A stretch of 64,000 nt of DNA, from positions 124,001 through 188,000 of the forward strand of contig NZ_FORF01000005.1 of NCBI RefSeq assembly GCF_900113935.1, in the 5' to 3' direction. How positions within the stretch are numbered: the first letter of the stretch is position 1; the number at the start of each line of letters is the position of its first letter. The notes beneath the pieces were generated by a model. The model searched no databases. It worked only from the letters and a program-made list of their open reading frames with translations, and was not told the DNA's origin. This document shows positions 20,169-29,697 of this stretch, in pieces. The stretch comes from Aquamicrobium aerolatum DSM 21857 (GTDB lineage: Bacteria > Pseudomonadota > Alphaproteobacteria > Rhizobiales > Rhizobiaceae). The position numbers and the translations under genes were made by a program.

Positions 20169-21596
20169 TTAGAGAAACCCGAACCACCAGGTGGCCAGAC
20201 CAAGAAATGTGAAGAAGCCGACGACATCGGTGATGGTGGTGACGAAAACCGCTGATGCGACAGCAGGATCCGCACCAAAACGGTCAAGTGTCAGCGGCAC
20301 CAAGATGCCTGCCAGCGCGGCGACGAAAAGATTGATCGCCATCGATACGGCAATGATGCCCCCCAGTTCCGGGTCGGCAAACCATGAACCTGCCACGAGA
20401 CCAATGAGCGTGGCGAATATCATGCCATTGAGAAGGCCAACGCCCATCTCGCGTCGAATGATGCGCCCGGCATTGTAGATATCGATATCTTTCGTGGCGA
20501 GCGCACGCACGGTCACCGTCATCGTCTGAGAGCCGGCGTTGCCCCCCATTCCGGCAACAATTGGCATGAGGATCGCCAGCGCCACGATCTGCTGAATGGT
20601 CGCATCGAACAGGCCGATCACCGACGCTGCCACAAACGCCATCACCAGATTGACCAGCAGCCACGGAATGCGCGAACGGGAGGCGACAAGCACGCTGTCA
20701 GACAGCTCCTCATCACCCACGCCGCCAAGGCGCATCAGATCTTCTTCCGCTTCTTCCTGGATCACGTCCACCACGTCATCGATGGTCAGTACACCGACAA
20801 GACGTTCATTTTCGTCCACCACGGCAGCAGACAGAAGGTCGTACTGCTCGAAGATTTGCGCCGCTTCTTCCTGATCCATCGTTGCAGGAACCGCATGGCG
20901 CGTCTCGTGCATGATGTCCTCGATCTTCACAACCCGTTTGGTGCGAAGGATGCGGTCGAGATCTATCGCGCCGAGCAGCCGGAACGTCGGATCGATGACG
21001 AAAATCTGGCTGAACGATTCAGGCAGGTTCTGGTCTTCACGCATGTAGTCAATGGTCTGGCCCACGGTCCAGAAAGGCGGGACAGCGACGAACTCCGTCT
21101 GCATGCGCCGTCCGGCCGTTTCCTCTGGGTAATCCAGCGCACGGCGGAGACGAATGCGCTCCGTGAACGGCAATTGCGCAAGAATCTCATCCCGGTCTTC
21201 GGCATCGAGATCTTCCAGAATGTAGACGGCATCGTCGGAGTCCAGATCCTGAACGGCCTGCGCAATCTGTTCATTCGGAAGGTGGTCGACGATGTCCATG
21301 CGGATCGCGTCATCGACTTCGGTCAGCGCCGTAAAGTCGAAGGCAGCGCCCATCAACTCCACGAGCGCGCGTCGCTGATCCGGCAGAAGGGCTTCGAGAA
21401 GATGACCGATTTCGGACTGGTGAAGCGACGCGACATCGCGCTCCAGAGCAAGCGTATCGCGGTCGGCGATAGCCGCACCGATATGGGCGAGGAACGAGCC
21501 GCGCAGGACACCATTGTCGTCGTAGATGTCAGCGGCCGGGACGAGCAATATGTCGTCGGCTCCGCTATCGGGCAGCTTGTTGTCCAGTTGATGCAA
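20169..21596 (-). CDS. mgtE: Magnesium transporter MgtE
   Basis: MgtE is a 475-residue Mg2+ channel/transporter of the inner membrane. The order is an N-terminal helical domain (about residues 40-140), two CBS domains (about 145-270, including GVLTIDDVVDVIQEEAEEDL) and a five-helix membrane domain with GMGGNAGSQTMTVTVRALA. Mg2+ binding between the N-domain and CBS domains gates the channel in the family. The frame has no ATG near the right place, so I chose TTG, with GGAGG 7-8 nt upstream. Confidence 0.95.
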   Translation of the reverse strand: MHQLDNKLPDSGADDILLVPAADIYDDNGVLRGSFLAHIGAAIADRDTLALERDVASLHQSEIGHLLEALLPDQRRALVELMGAAFDFTALTEVDDAIRMDIVDHLPNEQIAQAVQDLDSDDAVYILEDLDAEDRDEILAQLPFTERIRLRRALDYPEETAGRRMQTEFVAVPPFWTVGQTIDYMREDQNLPESFSQIFVIDPTFRLLGAIDLDRILRTKRVVKIEDIMHETRHAVPATMDQEEAAQIFEQYDLLSAAVVDENERLVGVLTIDDVVDVIQEEAEEDLMRLGGVGDEELSDSVLVASRSRIPWLLVNLVMAFVAASVIGLFDATIQQIVALAILMPIVAGMGGNAGSQTMTVTVRALATKDIDIYNAGRIIRREMGVGLLNGMIFATLIGLVAGSWFADPELGGIIAVSMAINLFVAALAGILVPLTLDRFGADPAVASAVFVTTITDVVGFFTFLGLATWWFGFL

Positions 21597-21839
21597 CAGC
21601 GCCTCCTGCTTGCTTACGACGGCTCCCGCAAATTCGTCTCTAACGCGCTCATGCTACGAACACAAAACGATTTTGTAGAGCTTGTCGAAAAACGAAACTG
21701 CCTTGCTGGTATGACGATTTTCTAGAATGTCAGGCCGAATGATCGTCAAGCGCTGTTCCCTCGATCCAACTGACCGACAATGCCCAACGCGCGGTGCGCG
21801 TCGGGGTTGCATGATCGACAGCGTTATCGCGACGCGCGG

Positions 21840-22367
21840 TCACCCAATCTGTTTCATGCCTTTTGCAAAGCGCGCGGCATTGGAGACATATGAAGCCGCC
21901 GACAGCTTCAGGCGCTCGGCAGCCTCATCGTCGAGAACGCGGATCGCCTTTGCCGGTGACCCGACAATCAGCGAGTTATCGGGGAATTCCTTGCCTTCGG
22001 TGATCAGCGCTCCCGCACCAACCAGACAGTTTTTTCCGATTTTCGCACCATTCAGAATGATCGCTCCCATTCCGACCAGCGAATTATCTCCGATGGTGCA
22101 GCCATGAAGAATAGCGCGGTGCCCGATGGTGCAGCCCTCGCCGACCGTCAACGGGAAGCCGGGGTCGGTGTGAAGCATGGAATGCTCCTGAATATTGCTG
22201 CGCGCACCGATTGAGATGCGCTCATTGTCTCCACGCATCACCGCGCCGAACCAGACCCCCACCTGCCTCGCGAGGCTGACCTTGCCGACAATCGTTGCAT
22301 CCGGCGCAACCCAGACAGTGTCATCTTCAAACTCCGGCTCCTGGCCTTCGAGTGCATAGATCGGCAT
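21840..22367 (-). CDS. Gamma carbonic anhydrase-family protein
   Basis: This 175-residue left-handed beta-helix protein starts MPIYALEGQEPEFEDDT and shows hexapeptide repeats throughout. The metal-ligand histidines of the family are present in NIQEHSMLHTD and TIGHRAILHG. The group (YrdA/PaaY/CaiE-like) binds zinc or another metal; true carbonic anhydrase activity is uncertain. The start has GGGAGA upstream. The 243-bp gap before mgtE shows no gene. Confidence 0.9.
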   Translation of the reverse strand: MPIYALEGQEPEFEDDTVWVAPDATIVGKVSLARQVGVWFGAVMRGDNERISIGARSNIQEHSMLHTDPGFPLTVGEGCTIGHRAILHGCTIGDNSLVGMGAIILNGAKIGKNCLVGAGALITEGKEFPDNSLIVGSPAKAIRVLDDEAAERLKLSAASYVSNAARFAKGMKQIG

Positions 22368-22573
22368 GGCTGTCTCCCACAAATCACTTCTCACACTCTC
22401 ATTAGCACGCTCCGCAACGATAGGAAGGCACCTAGGAAACAAGCGGTGATTTCAAGGCTCTACCCGCAGATTTTGAATCAGGTCGGGAGCTGCGCAAGAC
22501 AGTTTTCCGAACCGCGTTTACCGCAGATTTACCATAAAACGGCAATGTCTCCGCCGAAGCGGGAGTCATTGTC

Positions 22574-23305
22574 GTGCACGAGCAGACCATTCAATCGCTT
22601 GCCGATGACGGGTACATCACAACGCGCTCGACATTCATGCGCAAGCTCTTCATCACTTTGCTGCTTTTGGTCATGTTTGCCGGCGTGATCAGCATCGCAG
22701 GCAAGCATATCGGCCGCGAAATTGCGATGGCAGGACACACGGACAGCCGTGTCGTGCATGAAATCGTCATTGGCAATGACGTTCTTGCGGTGCCCGCCAA
22801 TATGATTCGCTTCGACAGCGCGCGGCGAGACGGAACGACGAACCGCCTTGACCTCTATCTGCACTGGCCGGACATGGCCGGCTACAGCAACGAAACAAGA
22901 GACGAGTTCAACCACCTCAATGGCAGCAAGAAACTCCTGTTTCTCTCGTTTGAACAACGGATCATGTCGCGCGACATGAGCGGACGCTACGAACCGATCT
23001 ATCGATCGCTGGTAGAAAACGAAGGCAGACCTGGACCGAACGGCCTGACCGTCCATCCGTTCACAGAGCAATCAGGATACGTGGACGAAGTTTTGATCGT
23101 TGGCGGGAACGGCACATCAAGGCCATTCGTGGCCCGCTGCCTTGCAGGAGAGCAGGCCAAACAGTCGCTTGCACCATGCGAGCGCGACATTCATGTCGGC
23201 AACGGCCTGAACCTTGTCTATCGCATGCCCGCCGAACTGGCGGGCTCATGGCAAGAGTTGGACGCCGCCATTCGCAAATTTGCCGGCAGCGTCATCCAGA
23301 ACTGA
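22574..23305 (+). CDS. Conserved membrane-anchored protein of unknown function
   Basis: This 243-residue protein has one N-terminal membrane anchor or signal segment (MRKLFITLLLLVMFAGVISI, about residues 22-41). A soluble domain that is probably periplasmic follows, with motifs RLDLYLHWPDMAGYS and LVYRMPAELAGSW. It uses a GTG start with GGGAG about 9 nt upstream; a start at the inner ATG (MRKLF) is also possible. I do not recognise a characterised family. It is followed 7 nt later by a convergent DUF3126 gene. Confidence 0.75.
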   Translation: MHEQTIQSLADDGYITTRSTFMRKLFITLLLLVMFAGVISIAGKHIGREIAMAGHTDSRVVHEIVIGNDVLAVPANMIRFDSARRDGTTNRLDLYLHWPDMAGYSNETRDEFNHLNGSKKLLFLSFEQRIMSRDMSGRYEPIYRSLVENEGRPGPNGLTVHPFTEQSGYVDEVLIVGGNGTSRPFVARCLAGEQAKQSLAPCERDIHVGNGLNLVYRMPAELAGSWQELDAAIRKFAGSVIQN

Positions 23306-23312
23306 GCTGGTC

Positions 23313-23522
23313 TTATCCAAGATCGATGTCGAGAATCGCCATCGAGAAATTGTAGGACAGCTCGCCATCATCATCGTCCTTGAAGATGATGCCGAGAAAT
23401 TCGTCACCCACATAAACCTCGCACGAATCGTTCTTGCGTGGCCGTGCCTTCACCTCCAGCTGGGGGTTCTGGAAGGTGCGCTTGAAATATGCGTCGAGTT
23501 TTCTGATTTCGTCAGGTTTCAA
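23313..23522 (-). CDS. DUF3126 family protein
   Basis: This is a 69-residue protein, MKPDEIRKLDAYFKRTFQNP, rich in Lys and Asp, with GIIFKDDDDGELSYNFSMAI near the end. It matches the short DUF3126 family of alphaproteobacteria. The gene follows cysE by about 106 nt on the same strand, an arrangement common in rhizobia, but no role is known. Confidence 0.88.
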   Translation of the reverse strand: MKPDEIRKLDAYFKRTFQNPQLEVKARPRKNDSCEVYVGDEFLGIIFKDDDDGELSYNFSMAILDIDLG

Positions 23523-23585
23523 ACCGGTTCTCCAAAATGGATATGCGTGGGAGCGCCGCTTCTGACACGCCCTCGCCTCGCATGT

Positions 23586-23605
23586 AAACCCCGCAGGCGG
23601 GCTTT
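23586..23605 (-). terminator. Weak hairpin between cysE and the DUF3126 gene
   Basis: On the minus strand AAAGCCCGCCTGCGGGGTTT can fold as a short GC stem followed by TTT. It could act as a partial terminator or attenuator of cysE transcription before the DUF3126 gene. The stem has one mismatch and the T-run is short, so support is weak. Confidence 0.3.
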
Positions 23606-23628
23606 CACGGCAACTGCCACCAGCTGTG

Positions 23629-24447
23629 TCAGTCGTTGCCGTTCAGTAACTGGTCCATGGCCCGAGATGGCTCGTCACATCCGGTCGCGCCGACCACCCG
23701 CGCCGGCACGCCTGCCACGGTCGTATTGTGTGGAACCGACTTCAACACCACCGAGCCTGCTGCAATCTTGGCGCAATGACCGACTTCGATATTGCCGAGA
23801 ATGCTCGCTCCGGCCCCAATCAGGACGCCATGGCGTATCTTGGGGTGACGATCGCCACTGGCCTTTCCGGTGCCGCCGAGCGTCACCCCGTGCAGCATCG
23901 AGACATTGTCCTCGACAACCGCAGTTTCGCCAATCACAAGCCCGGTAGCGTGATCGATGAAAATTCCTTTCCCCAAACGTGCGGCGGGGTGGATGTCGGT
24001 CTGGAAAAGCGCCGACGAACGGCTTTGCAGGTAGAATGCGAAATCCCGACGGCCCTGATGCCAAAGCCAGTGCGCAAGACGATGAGTCTGGATCGCATGG
24101 AAGCCCTTGAAATAAAGCACAGGCATCAGAAAACGATCACAGGCCGGATCGCGCTCGTAATAAGCCTGAATGTCGACCCGCATCTCGACACTCCAGTCCA
24201 CGCCGTGCCTCATCATCTCCAGATAAGTTTGGCGGATCAGATCCGCACCGAGATCGGGATGGTCGAGCCGCTGTGAGATGCGATGAACCACAGCCGCTTC
24301 GAGCGTCTCGTGGTTGATGATGGTCGAATACATGAACGCGGCCAGCAGCGGATCGCGCTCAACCGCCTCAACGGCTTCATTTCTGACTGATCCCCATATA
24401 GGGTCCATCGAAACCGTTGCCGACCTGACTGCATGCGTGCCACTCAT
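23629..24447 (-). CDS. cysE: Serine O-acetyltransferase
   Basis: CysE acetylates L-serine with acetyl-CoA, the first step of cysteine synthesis. The 272-residue protein has an N-terminal helical domain (about residues 1-140). A hexapeptide beta-helix follows, with the active-site stretch DIHPAARLGKGIFIDHATGL and then SMLHGVTLGGTGK. The C-terminal tail is GCDEPSRAMDQLLNGND. I chose the ATG with GGGAGC 6-7 nt upstream over a TTG six codons earlier. Confidence 0.95.
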   Translation of the reverse strand: MSGTHAVRSATVSMDPIWGSVRNEAVEAVERDPLLAAFMYSTIINHETLEAAVVHRISQRLDHPDLGADLIRQTYLEMMRHGVDWSVEMRVDIQAYYERDPACDRFLMPVLYFKGFHAIQTHRLAHWLWHQGRRDFAFYLQSRSSALFQTDIHPAARLGKGIFIDHATGLVIGETAVVEDNVSMLHGVTLGGTGKASGDRHPKIRHGVLIGAGASILGNIEVGHCAKIAAGSVVLKSVPHNTTVAGVPARVVGATGCDEPSRAMDQLLNGND

Positions 24448-24557
24448 CGGTAGGCTCCCTGTCAATCATCTTGCCTTCTCAGGTGCGAAACATAATCGCC
24501 CGACGAAGTCAAATGAACCGCGTTCTCATAGATATAGCTCCAAGCGGATCAATTTTA

Positions 24558-25358
24558 ATGCCCAACGTCGAAAATCAGCAATCTGATCTCCTTGTGAGTA
24601 GCTTACAAAAAGGTGTGCTCACGATCTCGATTAACCGGCCAGAGCGCAAGAATGCCATGAACAATGCGATGTGGCGCGAGATGACCACGTTGTTCGAGCG
24701 CGCTTCCATGGACACATCAATTCGAGCAGTCATTCTGAAAGGCGCGGGTGACGACTTTTGTGCCGGAGCCGATATCGCCGAATTCGAGACATTGCGTGCG
24801 ACGGCCGAAAGCGCGCGTGTCTATGAGGCTGGCAATTCGGCAACCTTTGCCGCGATCCGCAACTGTCAGGTGCCAACCATAGCGGCGATCCGCGGCATCT
24901 GCTTTGGCGGCGGTTTTGGCATGGCCGCGGCGTGCGACCTGAGAATTTCCTCTTCGAATGCCCTTTTCTCCATTCCCGCTGCGCGTCTGGGACTTGCCTA
25001 TCCGGCAGATGCAATGTCCGACATCGTCAATGCCGTGGGGCCGCAATTGGCCAAATATCTCGCCTTTTCCGCTGCAAGGCTCGATCCTGCCGCAGCCCTT
25101 GACGCGGGGTTCATTCTCGAGATCGTGGAGCCCGGCGGACTTGATATGCGTGCCGCTGAACTTGCGACCGTCATCGCCTCCAACGCCCCGCTGTCGGTAA
25201 AAGCTTCAAAGGCTTCCATTCGCGCGGTGCTCAGCAAGGACGCCAACGACTACGCTCGCGCAAACGCACTCGGCGACGCAACGTTCGAGAGTTCTGACTA
25301 TGGCGAAGGGCGCGCGGCATTTCTTGGCAAGCGGCCGCCGCAGTTTTCCGGAGCCTGA
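24558..25358 (+). CDS. Enoyl-CoA hydratase/isomerase family protein
   Basis: This 266-residue crotonase-fold protein is likely involved in beta-oxidation or another acyl-CoA pathway. The oxyanion-hole segments are visible as DDFCAGADIAEF and IRGICFGGGFGMAAACDLRI. The usual second catalytic Glu region is LFSIPAARLGLAY, which lacks a clear Glu pair, so hydratase activity is not assured. The start MPNVENQQSD was chosen by family length; its ribosome site is weak. A perfect dyad follows the stop. Confidence 0.85.
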   Translation: MPNVENQQSDLLVSSLQKGVLTISINRPERKNAMNNAMWREMTTLFERASMDTSIRAVILKGAGDDFCAGADIAEFETLRATAESARVYEAGNSATFAAIRNCQVPTIAAIRGICFGGGFGMAAACDLRISSSNALFSIPAARLGLAYPADAMSDIVNAVGPQLAKYLAFSAARLDPAAALDAGFILEIVEPGGLDMRAAELATVIASNAPLSVKASKASIRAVLSKDANDYARANALGDATFESSDYGEGRAAFLGKRPPQFSGA

Positions 25359-25364
25359 TGCGAT

Positions 25365-25388
25365 GTACTGACACAAGGCTGTCAGTAC
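25365..25388. repeat. 9-bp perfect inverted repeat after the enoyl-CoA hydratase gene
   Basis: GTACTGACA and TGTCAGTAC flank a CAAGGC loop. There is no T-run on either side. It lies in the 102-bp gap between two plus-strand genes and could be a terminator-like hairpin or an operator for the downstream gene. Confidence 0.5.
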
Positions 25389-25460
25389 GATCAGCCGGCT
25401 TCCCCGGATGCTAATATTTTCGGGTGGAACCGCAAGCCTGCAACGTCGATAGTCACCGCC

Positions 25461-26654
25461 ATGGCTTACCGGATTACCAACCAGCAAGCGCGCTGGCACC
25501 TCATGCAACTCTATGGCCTCGATGGTCGAAATAGCGGCACAGTGCGCCGTGACCAATTGGCATCGACTATCGAGCAACTTGGCTATGTGCAGGTGGACAG
25601 CGTCAACGTGCTGGAGCGCGCGCACCATCATATCCTGTTCTCGCGTCACGCCTCCTTTCGCCGCCACGATCTGCAGCACCTGCTGGAGAAAGACGGTCGG
25701 CTGTTTGAGAACTGGACACATGACGCGGCAATTATTCCCAGTTCATTCTTTCCCTATTGGCGACACCGTTTTGCACGTGAAAAGGAGCGGCTTCGTACCC
25801 GCTGGAAATCACATTTCGGGAACGACGGGTTCGACCGCGATCTGGCGGGCATTTTGAGCCACATCACGAATAACGGCCCGGTGATGGCGCGTGAATTCGA
25901 AGGCAACAAGCCCTCGACCGGTTGCTGGGACTGGCATCCGTCGAAAGCGGCGCTGGAGTTCCTATGGCGCACTGGTGATCTGGCAATCGCCCGCCGCGAA
26001 GGGTTCCAAAAGGTTTATGATCTGACCGAGCGGGTCGTGCCGCATGTGCACAGGGCCAGCGAAGTCGGCCACGACGCGTTTGTCGACTGGGCCTGCCGCC
26101 AGGCACTTGCAAGGCTCGGCTTTGCCACGCGCGGTGAGATAGCCGCCTTCTGGGCATTGCTAAAGCCAGCGGAAGTGGACGGATGGCTAACCGCGCATGC
26201 AAATGAACTTGAGCGTGTCGAAGTCGAAACGAATGGGCAGGGAAAGCCGCGCATCGCATTTGCCCTTCCCGGCGTGGTCGACAAGGCGCGGCAAGCCGCA
26301 CCACCCCGCGACCGCGTGCGGATCCTCAGCCCGTTTGATCCGCTGCTTCGCGATCGCGCGCGCACTGAACGGCTATTCGGCTTTCACTACAGGATCGAGA
26401 TCTTCGTCCCTGAATCCAAACGGCAATATGGGTACTATGTCTATCCGGTCATGCGGGGCGACCGTGCGATCGGTCGCATCGACGTCAAGGCGGAGCGCAA
26501 CAGGGATTGCCTCACGGTTCGGGCTTTCTGGCTTGAGCCTGACGTGAAACCCACCAAGCAGCTGGTTGCCAAGCTGGAAACCGAACTGGAGCGCCTAAGG
26601 CGCTTTGCCGGCGTCTCGTGCGTCAGATTCAGCGATGACTGGCTTAAAATATAA
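25461..26654 (+). CDS. YcaQ/AlkZ-like winged-helix DNA glycosylase family protein
   Basis: This 397-residue protein belongs to the HTH_42 (YcaQ/AlkZ) family, which unhooks interstrand DNA crosslinks and removes alkylated bases. The catalytic QxD motif is present near residue 44 in QVDSVNVLERAHHH. Winged-helix segments run through the protein. The C-terminal part has the family stretches LSPFDPLLRDRARTERLFGF and RIDVKAERNRDCL. It starts with ATG at MAYRITNQQA. It ends 7 nt from a convergent hydrolase gene. Confidence 0.9.
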   Translation: MAYRITNQQARWHLMQLYGLDGRNSGTVRRDQLASTIEQLGYVQVDSVNVLERAHHHILFSRHASFRRHDLQHLLEKDGRLFENWTHDAAIIPSSFFPYWRHRFAREKERLRTRWKSHFGNDGFDRDLAGILSHITNNGPVMAREFEGNKPSTGCWDWHPSKAALEFLWRTGDLAIARREGFQKVYDLTERVVPHVHRASEVGHDAFVDWACRQALARLGFATRGEIAAFWALLKPAEVDGWLTAHANELERVEVETNGQGKPRIAFALPGVVDKARQAAPPRDRVRILSPFDPLLRDRARTERLFGFHYRIEIFVPESKRQYGYYVYPVMRGDRAIGRIDVKAERNRDCLTVRAFWLEPDVKPTKQLVAKLETELERLRRFAGVSCVRFSDDWLKI

Positions 26655-26661
26655 GCTCGCT

Positions 26662-27528
26662 TCAGGCGACTTCACGGTCGGTCAGAAAATCCAGCACGGC
26701 AGCGCAGAACACGTCATTCTTGTCGCCAGCAACCATATGACCGGCACCCGCAACGTCTACGGCGCGCGCAGACGGCGCCAGTTCGACGAACTCTCGCACG
26801 AAATCCTCGTGCACGAGTTCAGATTCCATGCCGCGAACGAGGAGGATCGGCAAATGCAGATTTGGGACATTTGCAATCAGCTCGAGCATCGTCTCCTTGC
26901 CGTTGCGATTGATACCCCGCTCGGGAGACATGAACGCCGGATCCCAGTGCCAGCGATAGCGACCGTCTTCACATAGACGTAGGTTCTTGCGCAGCCCTTC
27001 CAGCGAGCGCGGCCTTGGCCGGTTGGGCATATAGGCCGCGATGGCGTCTGCCGCTTCTTCCAGCGAACCGAACCCCTCTTCCATCTGCGCGCCCATGAAG
27101 CCCTGCACCTTGGCAACCCCCTCCGGGTCCATGCGCGGCGTGATGTCCACCAACACAAGCGAGTCCAGCAATGGACCAAACCGCGTCTCCGCAATCAGCA
27201 AGGACAGACCGCCGAGCGAGGCTCCGACGGCGGCGGGCGCTGCGTGAAAGCGGTCTGCAACCTGCGCGATCACTGCGGCCGCATCAGCGCCATACTCTGC
27301 AAACGTATAGTTGCCGCTCGCGGCCCACTGGCTCTCACCATGGCCGCGCAGGTCGATCGTGATCGCACTCATTCCCTGTGCCGAGACGCGCTGCGCGGTC
27401 TTCGTCCAAGCATGACGGGTCTGTCCCCCGCCATGGAGGAACAGAATTGGATGGCCCTTTCCGTCCCAAAGGTCGCCAACGATCAGATTGCCTTCGGCTC
27501 CGCTAAATTCGATCACAGATGGCGTCAT
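26662..27528 (-). CDS. Alpha/beta hydrolase
   Basis: This 288-residue protein has the alpha/beta hydrolase fold. The oxyanion-hole motif LFLHGGGQTRHAW is near residue 30. The nucleophile elbow is GASLGG, and the acid and base lie in DVAGAGHMVAGD and nearby. The substrate is unknown. It overlaps the upstream hydrolase gene by 4 nt (ATGA), so the two form an operon of related enzymes. Confidence 0.88.
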   Translation of the reverse strand: MTPSVIEFSGAEGNLIVGDLWDGKGHPILFLHGGGQTRHAWTKTAQRVSAQGMSAITIDLRGHGESQWAASGNYTFAEYGADAAAVIAQVADRFHAAPAAVGASLGGLSLLIAETRFGPLLDSLVLVDITPRMDPEGVAKVQGFMGAQMEEGFGSLEEAADAIAAYMPNRPRPRSLEGLRKNLRLCEDGRYRWHWDPAFMSPERGINRNGKETMLELIANVPNLHLPILLVRGMESELVHEDFVREFVELAPSARAVDVAGAGHMVAGDKNDVFCAAVLDFLTDREVA

Positions 27529-28295
27529 GAAATCGGATGATCCTTGAGAAAGTCGAGTACAGCCGCCTTGAACGTGCGGTCGCCAACCGAGAGCATATGA
27601 TCGCGCCCTTCAATGTCGAACGCGATAGCGTTGGGCATCAGCGCAGCGAGCTGCTGTGCGGAACCGGCAATATCGTCCTTCGTTCCAACGCCAATCAGCG
27701 TCGGCTGCGTGACACGTGCGATCTCTTCCTCGCTGATGAGTTCGCGCGAGGTGGCAATGCAGGCTGCGAGCGCCTTGCGATCGCTTTTGGTCTGGTCTGC
27801 AAAGCTGCGGAACATCTTGCCGCGAGCGTGGGTCACACTTTCAGGGTCGTCCACCATCAGCGCTTCAGCGATCGGATCCCAGTCCCCGACACCGTCAACC
27901 ATGCCATAACCCAAGCCGCCAAGAATGAGGCTATGAACCCTGTCCGGTTCGGAAAGCGCCATAAATGTCGATACGCGCGCGCCCATCGAATATCCGAACA
28001 CATGGGCAGTGCCGATACCAAGATGGTCGAGCAGTGCTACCGCATCGCCTGCCATCGCCTGCGGCGTGTAATCGGCAGTGTCATAGCTCTTGCTGCTTTG
28101 CCCGTGACCGCGATGATCGAACGCGATGGCGCGATAGCCCGCTTCAGTCAGGGTCTTGATCCACCCCGGAGCGACCCAATTCACATGCACACTGGATGAA
28201 AATCCGTGCACCAGCAGGATCGGTTCGCCTGTGCCGGTGACAGCACCACGGTCCGTGTAGGCAATGTCAAAGCCCTGATGAGAGAAAGTCTGCAT
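27525..28295 (-). CDS. Alpha/beta hydrolase
   Basis: This 256-residue protein is a second alpha/beta hydrolase. The oxyanion motif is ILLVHGFSSSVHVNW, the nucleophile elbow GYSMGA and the catalytic His is in EGRDHMLSVGD. Residues about 115-190 form the cap. The family includes esterases and dienelactone or acyl-ester hydrolases; the substrate is unknown. It precedes another hydrolase, with which it shares an ATGA overlap. Confidence 0.88.
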   Translation of the reverse strand: MQTFSHQGFDIAYTDRGAVTGTGEPILLVHGFSSSVHVNWVAPGWIKTLTEAGYRAIAFDHRGHGQSSKSYDTADYTPQAMAGDAVALLDHLGIGTAHVFGYSMGARVSTFMALSEPDRVHSLILGGLGYGMVDGVGDWDPIAEALMVDDPESVTHARGKMFRSFADQTKSDRKALAACIATSRELISEEEIARVTQPTLIGVGTKDDIAGSAQQLAALMPNAIAFDIEGRDHMLSVGDRTFKAAVLDFLKDHPIS

Positions 28296-28343
28296 TCAAT
28301 TCAGTCCTCACGCGGCGACATATAGCGCCAGTACCAGGCAACC

Positions 28344-28853
28344 TCACCGCGCCCCGGCAATCGCATCAATAATGGGGTGGCGCACCAGATCCCCTTCGGT
28401 GATACCGGCCTTCTGCGCGGTTCCGGCCTTGAGTTCAAGTACAAACCGCGCCGGGGTGAGAGGCCCGATGGAGTCGGTCGAAAACGGCTTGCCCCACCGG
28501 ATCGCCACGATTTCCCCGTTCTCATTGATAAAAATCAGATCAAGCGGCATCGGGGTGTTCTGCATCCAGAACGACAGCCGGCGCGTCCGTTCAAAAACGA
28601 ACAGCATGCCGTGGTCGTCGTCCATGTCATCGCGGAACATCAATCCCGCCGAGCGCTGGGGATCGGTAGCTGCCACTTCAATGGTGAATTTGTGCTGGCC
28701 GGTGGAGGCATCAACCACAAGCGGCTGCGCGTCGACCGGCAGGATCATGGGTTCACCCTGCGCAAATGCAACTTGACTATATGCTGGCAGCGGCGAGCCG
28801 GCTGTCACAAACCCTGTGAACAAGGCTATTGCAGCCCACACGATACGGATCAT
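28344..28853 (-). CDS. DUF192 family exported protein
   Basis: This 169-residue protein has an N-terminal signal peptide (MIRIVWAAIALFTGFVTAG) and a DUF192 domain over residues about 50-165. Family features include AGLMFRDDMDDDHGMLFVFE and SFWMQNTPMPLDLIFI. The function is unknown; the domain is a small beta-rich fold. I chose the ATG giving a normal signal sequence, with GGGA upstream. It follows a dual cold-shock gene by 30 nt on the same strand. Confidence 0.88.
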   Translation of the reverse strand: MIRIVWAAIALFTGFVTAGSPLPAYSQVAFAQGEPMILPVDAQPLVVDASTGQHKFTIEVAATDPQRSAGLMFRDDMDDDHGMLFVFERTRRLSFWMQNTPMPLDLIFINENGEIVAIRWGKPFSTDSIGPLTPARFVLELKAGTAQKAGITEGDLVRHPIIDAIAGAR

Positions 28854-28883
28854 GAATAGTTCCCGAGCCGGCAACCGACGGCG

Positions 28884-29477
28884 TCAGTGAGAAACCGGCA
28901 AGGTCCCGATATCAGGGTGAATTTCGGCAGCCATAAGGCCTTTGTCGCCGCGACCGAAACGTACAAGCACGACCTGACCGGGTCGCAACTCAGCGAGACC
29001 GAAACGACGCAATGTTTCCATATGGATGAAGATGTCTTCAGTGCCCTCACCCCGCGAAAGGAAGCCAAAGCCCTTCGTGCGGTTGAACCATTTGACCAAA
29101 GCACGCTCCAGGCCACTCTCTGCGGTGACACTCACATGCGTACGCTCAAGCGGCTGCTCAGCGGGATGAACGGCGGTCGAACTGTCCATCGAGACGACTT
29201 TGAAAGCCTGCATGCCCCGGTCGCCGCGGCGTACCAGGCAAACGACACGGGCCCCCTCAAGAGCAGTCTGAAACCCGTCTTTTCGAAGACAGGTTACGTG
29301 CAACAACACATCCCCGATCGAGGCTTCATCCGGAATGATGAAGCCGTAGCCCTTTGCCACGTCAAACCACTTGATAGCGCCCGAGACTTCCGCGAGCGCA
29401 ACCTCGCTACCGGTTTCCGGAGCCAAGGCATCGTCATTGGTCGCGTGATGGCCCATTGAAGAGGCCTTATCCCCCAT
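28884..29477 (-). CDS. Dual cold-shock-domain protein
   Basis: This 197-residue protein has two cold-shock domains: the first from about residue 31 ([19 protein letters not shown]) and the second from about 125 ([19 protein letters not shown]). Both contain RNP1-like KGYGFI/KGFGFL and RNP2-like DVLLHV/DIFIHM motifs, so both can bind single-stranded nucleic acid. The 33-residue N-terminus is acidic and may be disordered. Dual-CSD proteins are typical of Rhizobiales and are usually not cold-induced; the target is unknown. Confidence 0.92.
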   Translation of the reverse strand: MGDKASSMGHHATNDDALAPETGSEVALAEVSGAIKWFDVAKGYGFIIPDEASIGDVLLHVTCLRKDGFQTALEGARVVCLVRRGDRGMQAFKVVSMDSSTAVHPAEQPLERTHVSVTAESGLERALVKWFNRTKGFGFLSRGEGTEDIFIHMETLRRFGLAELRPGQVVLVRFGRGDKGLMAAEIHPDIGTLPVSH

Positions 29478-29697
29478 CCCGACGTACCTTTCCTCGCTTC
29501 AAGACACTGATTCTGATCTACAGGATAGCACTTTGCGTCAGTGGATTAGCAAGACCCGTACTGTAGTTTTCAACATATCGCAGCGCGGATACCACAAAAC
29601 AACTGTGCGTCCACCTGTCAGCGCTGGCTATGTTGCGACACGGCAGGGACTACGCCATATGGATGATATTCACCAAGTCCAACCAAAGAGGCTTTCA

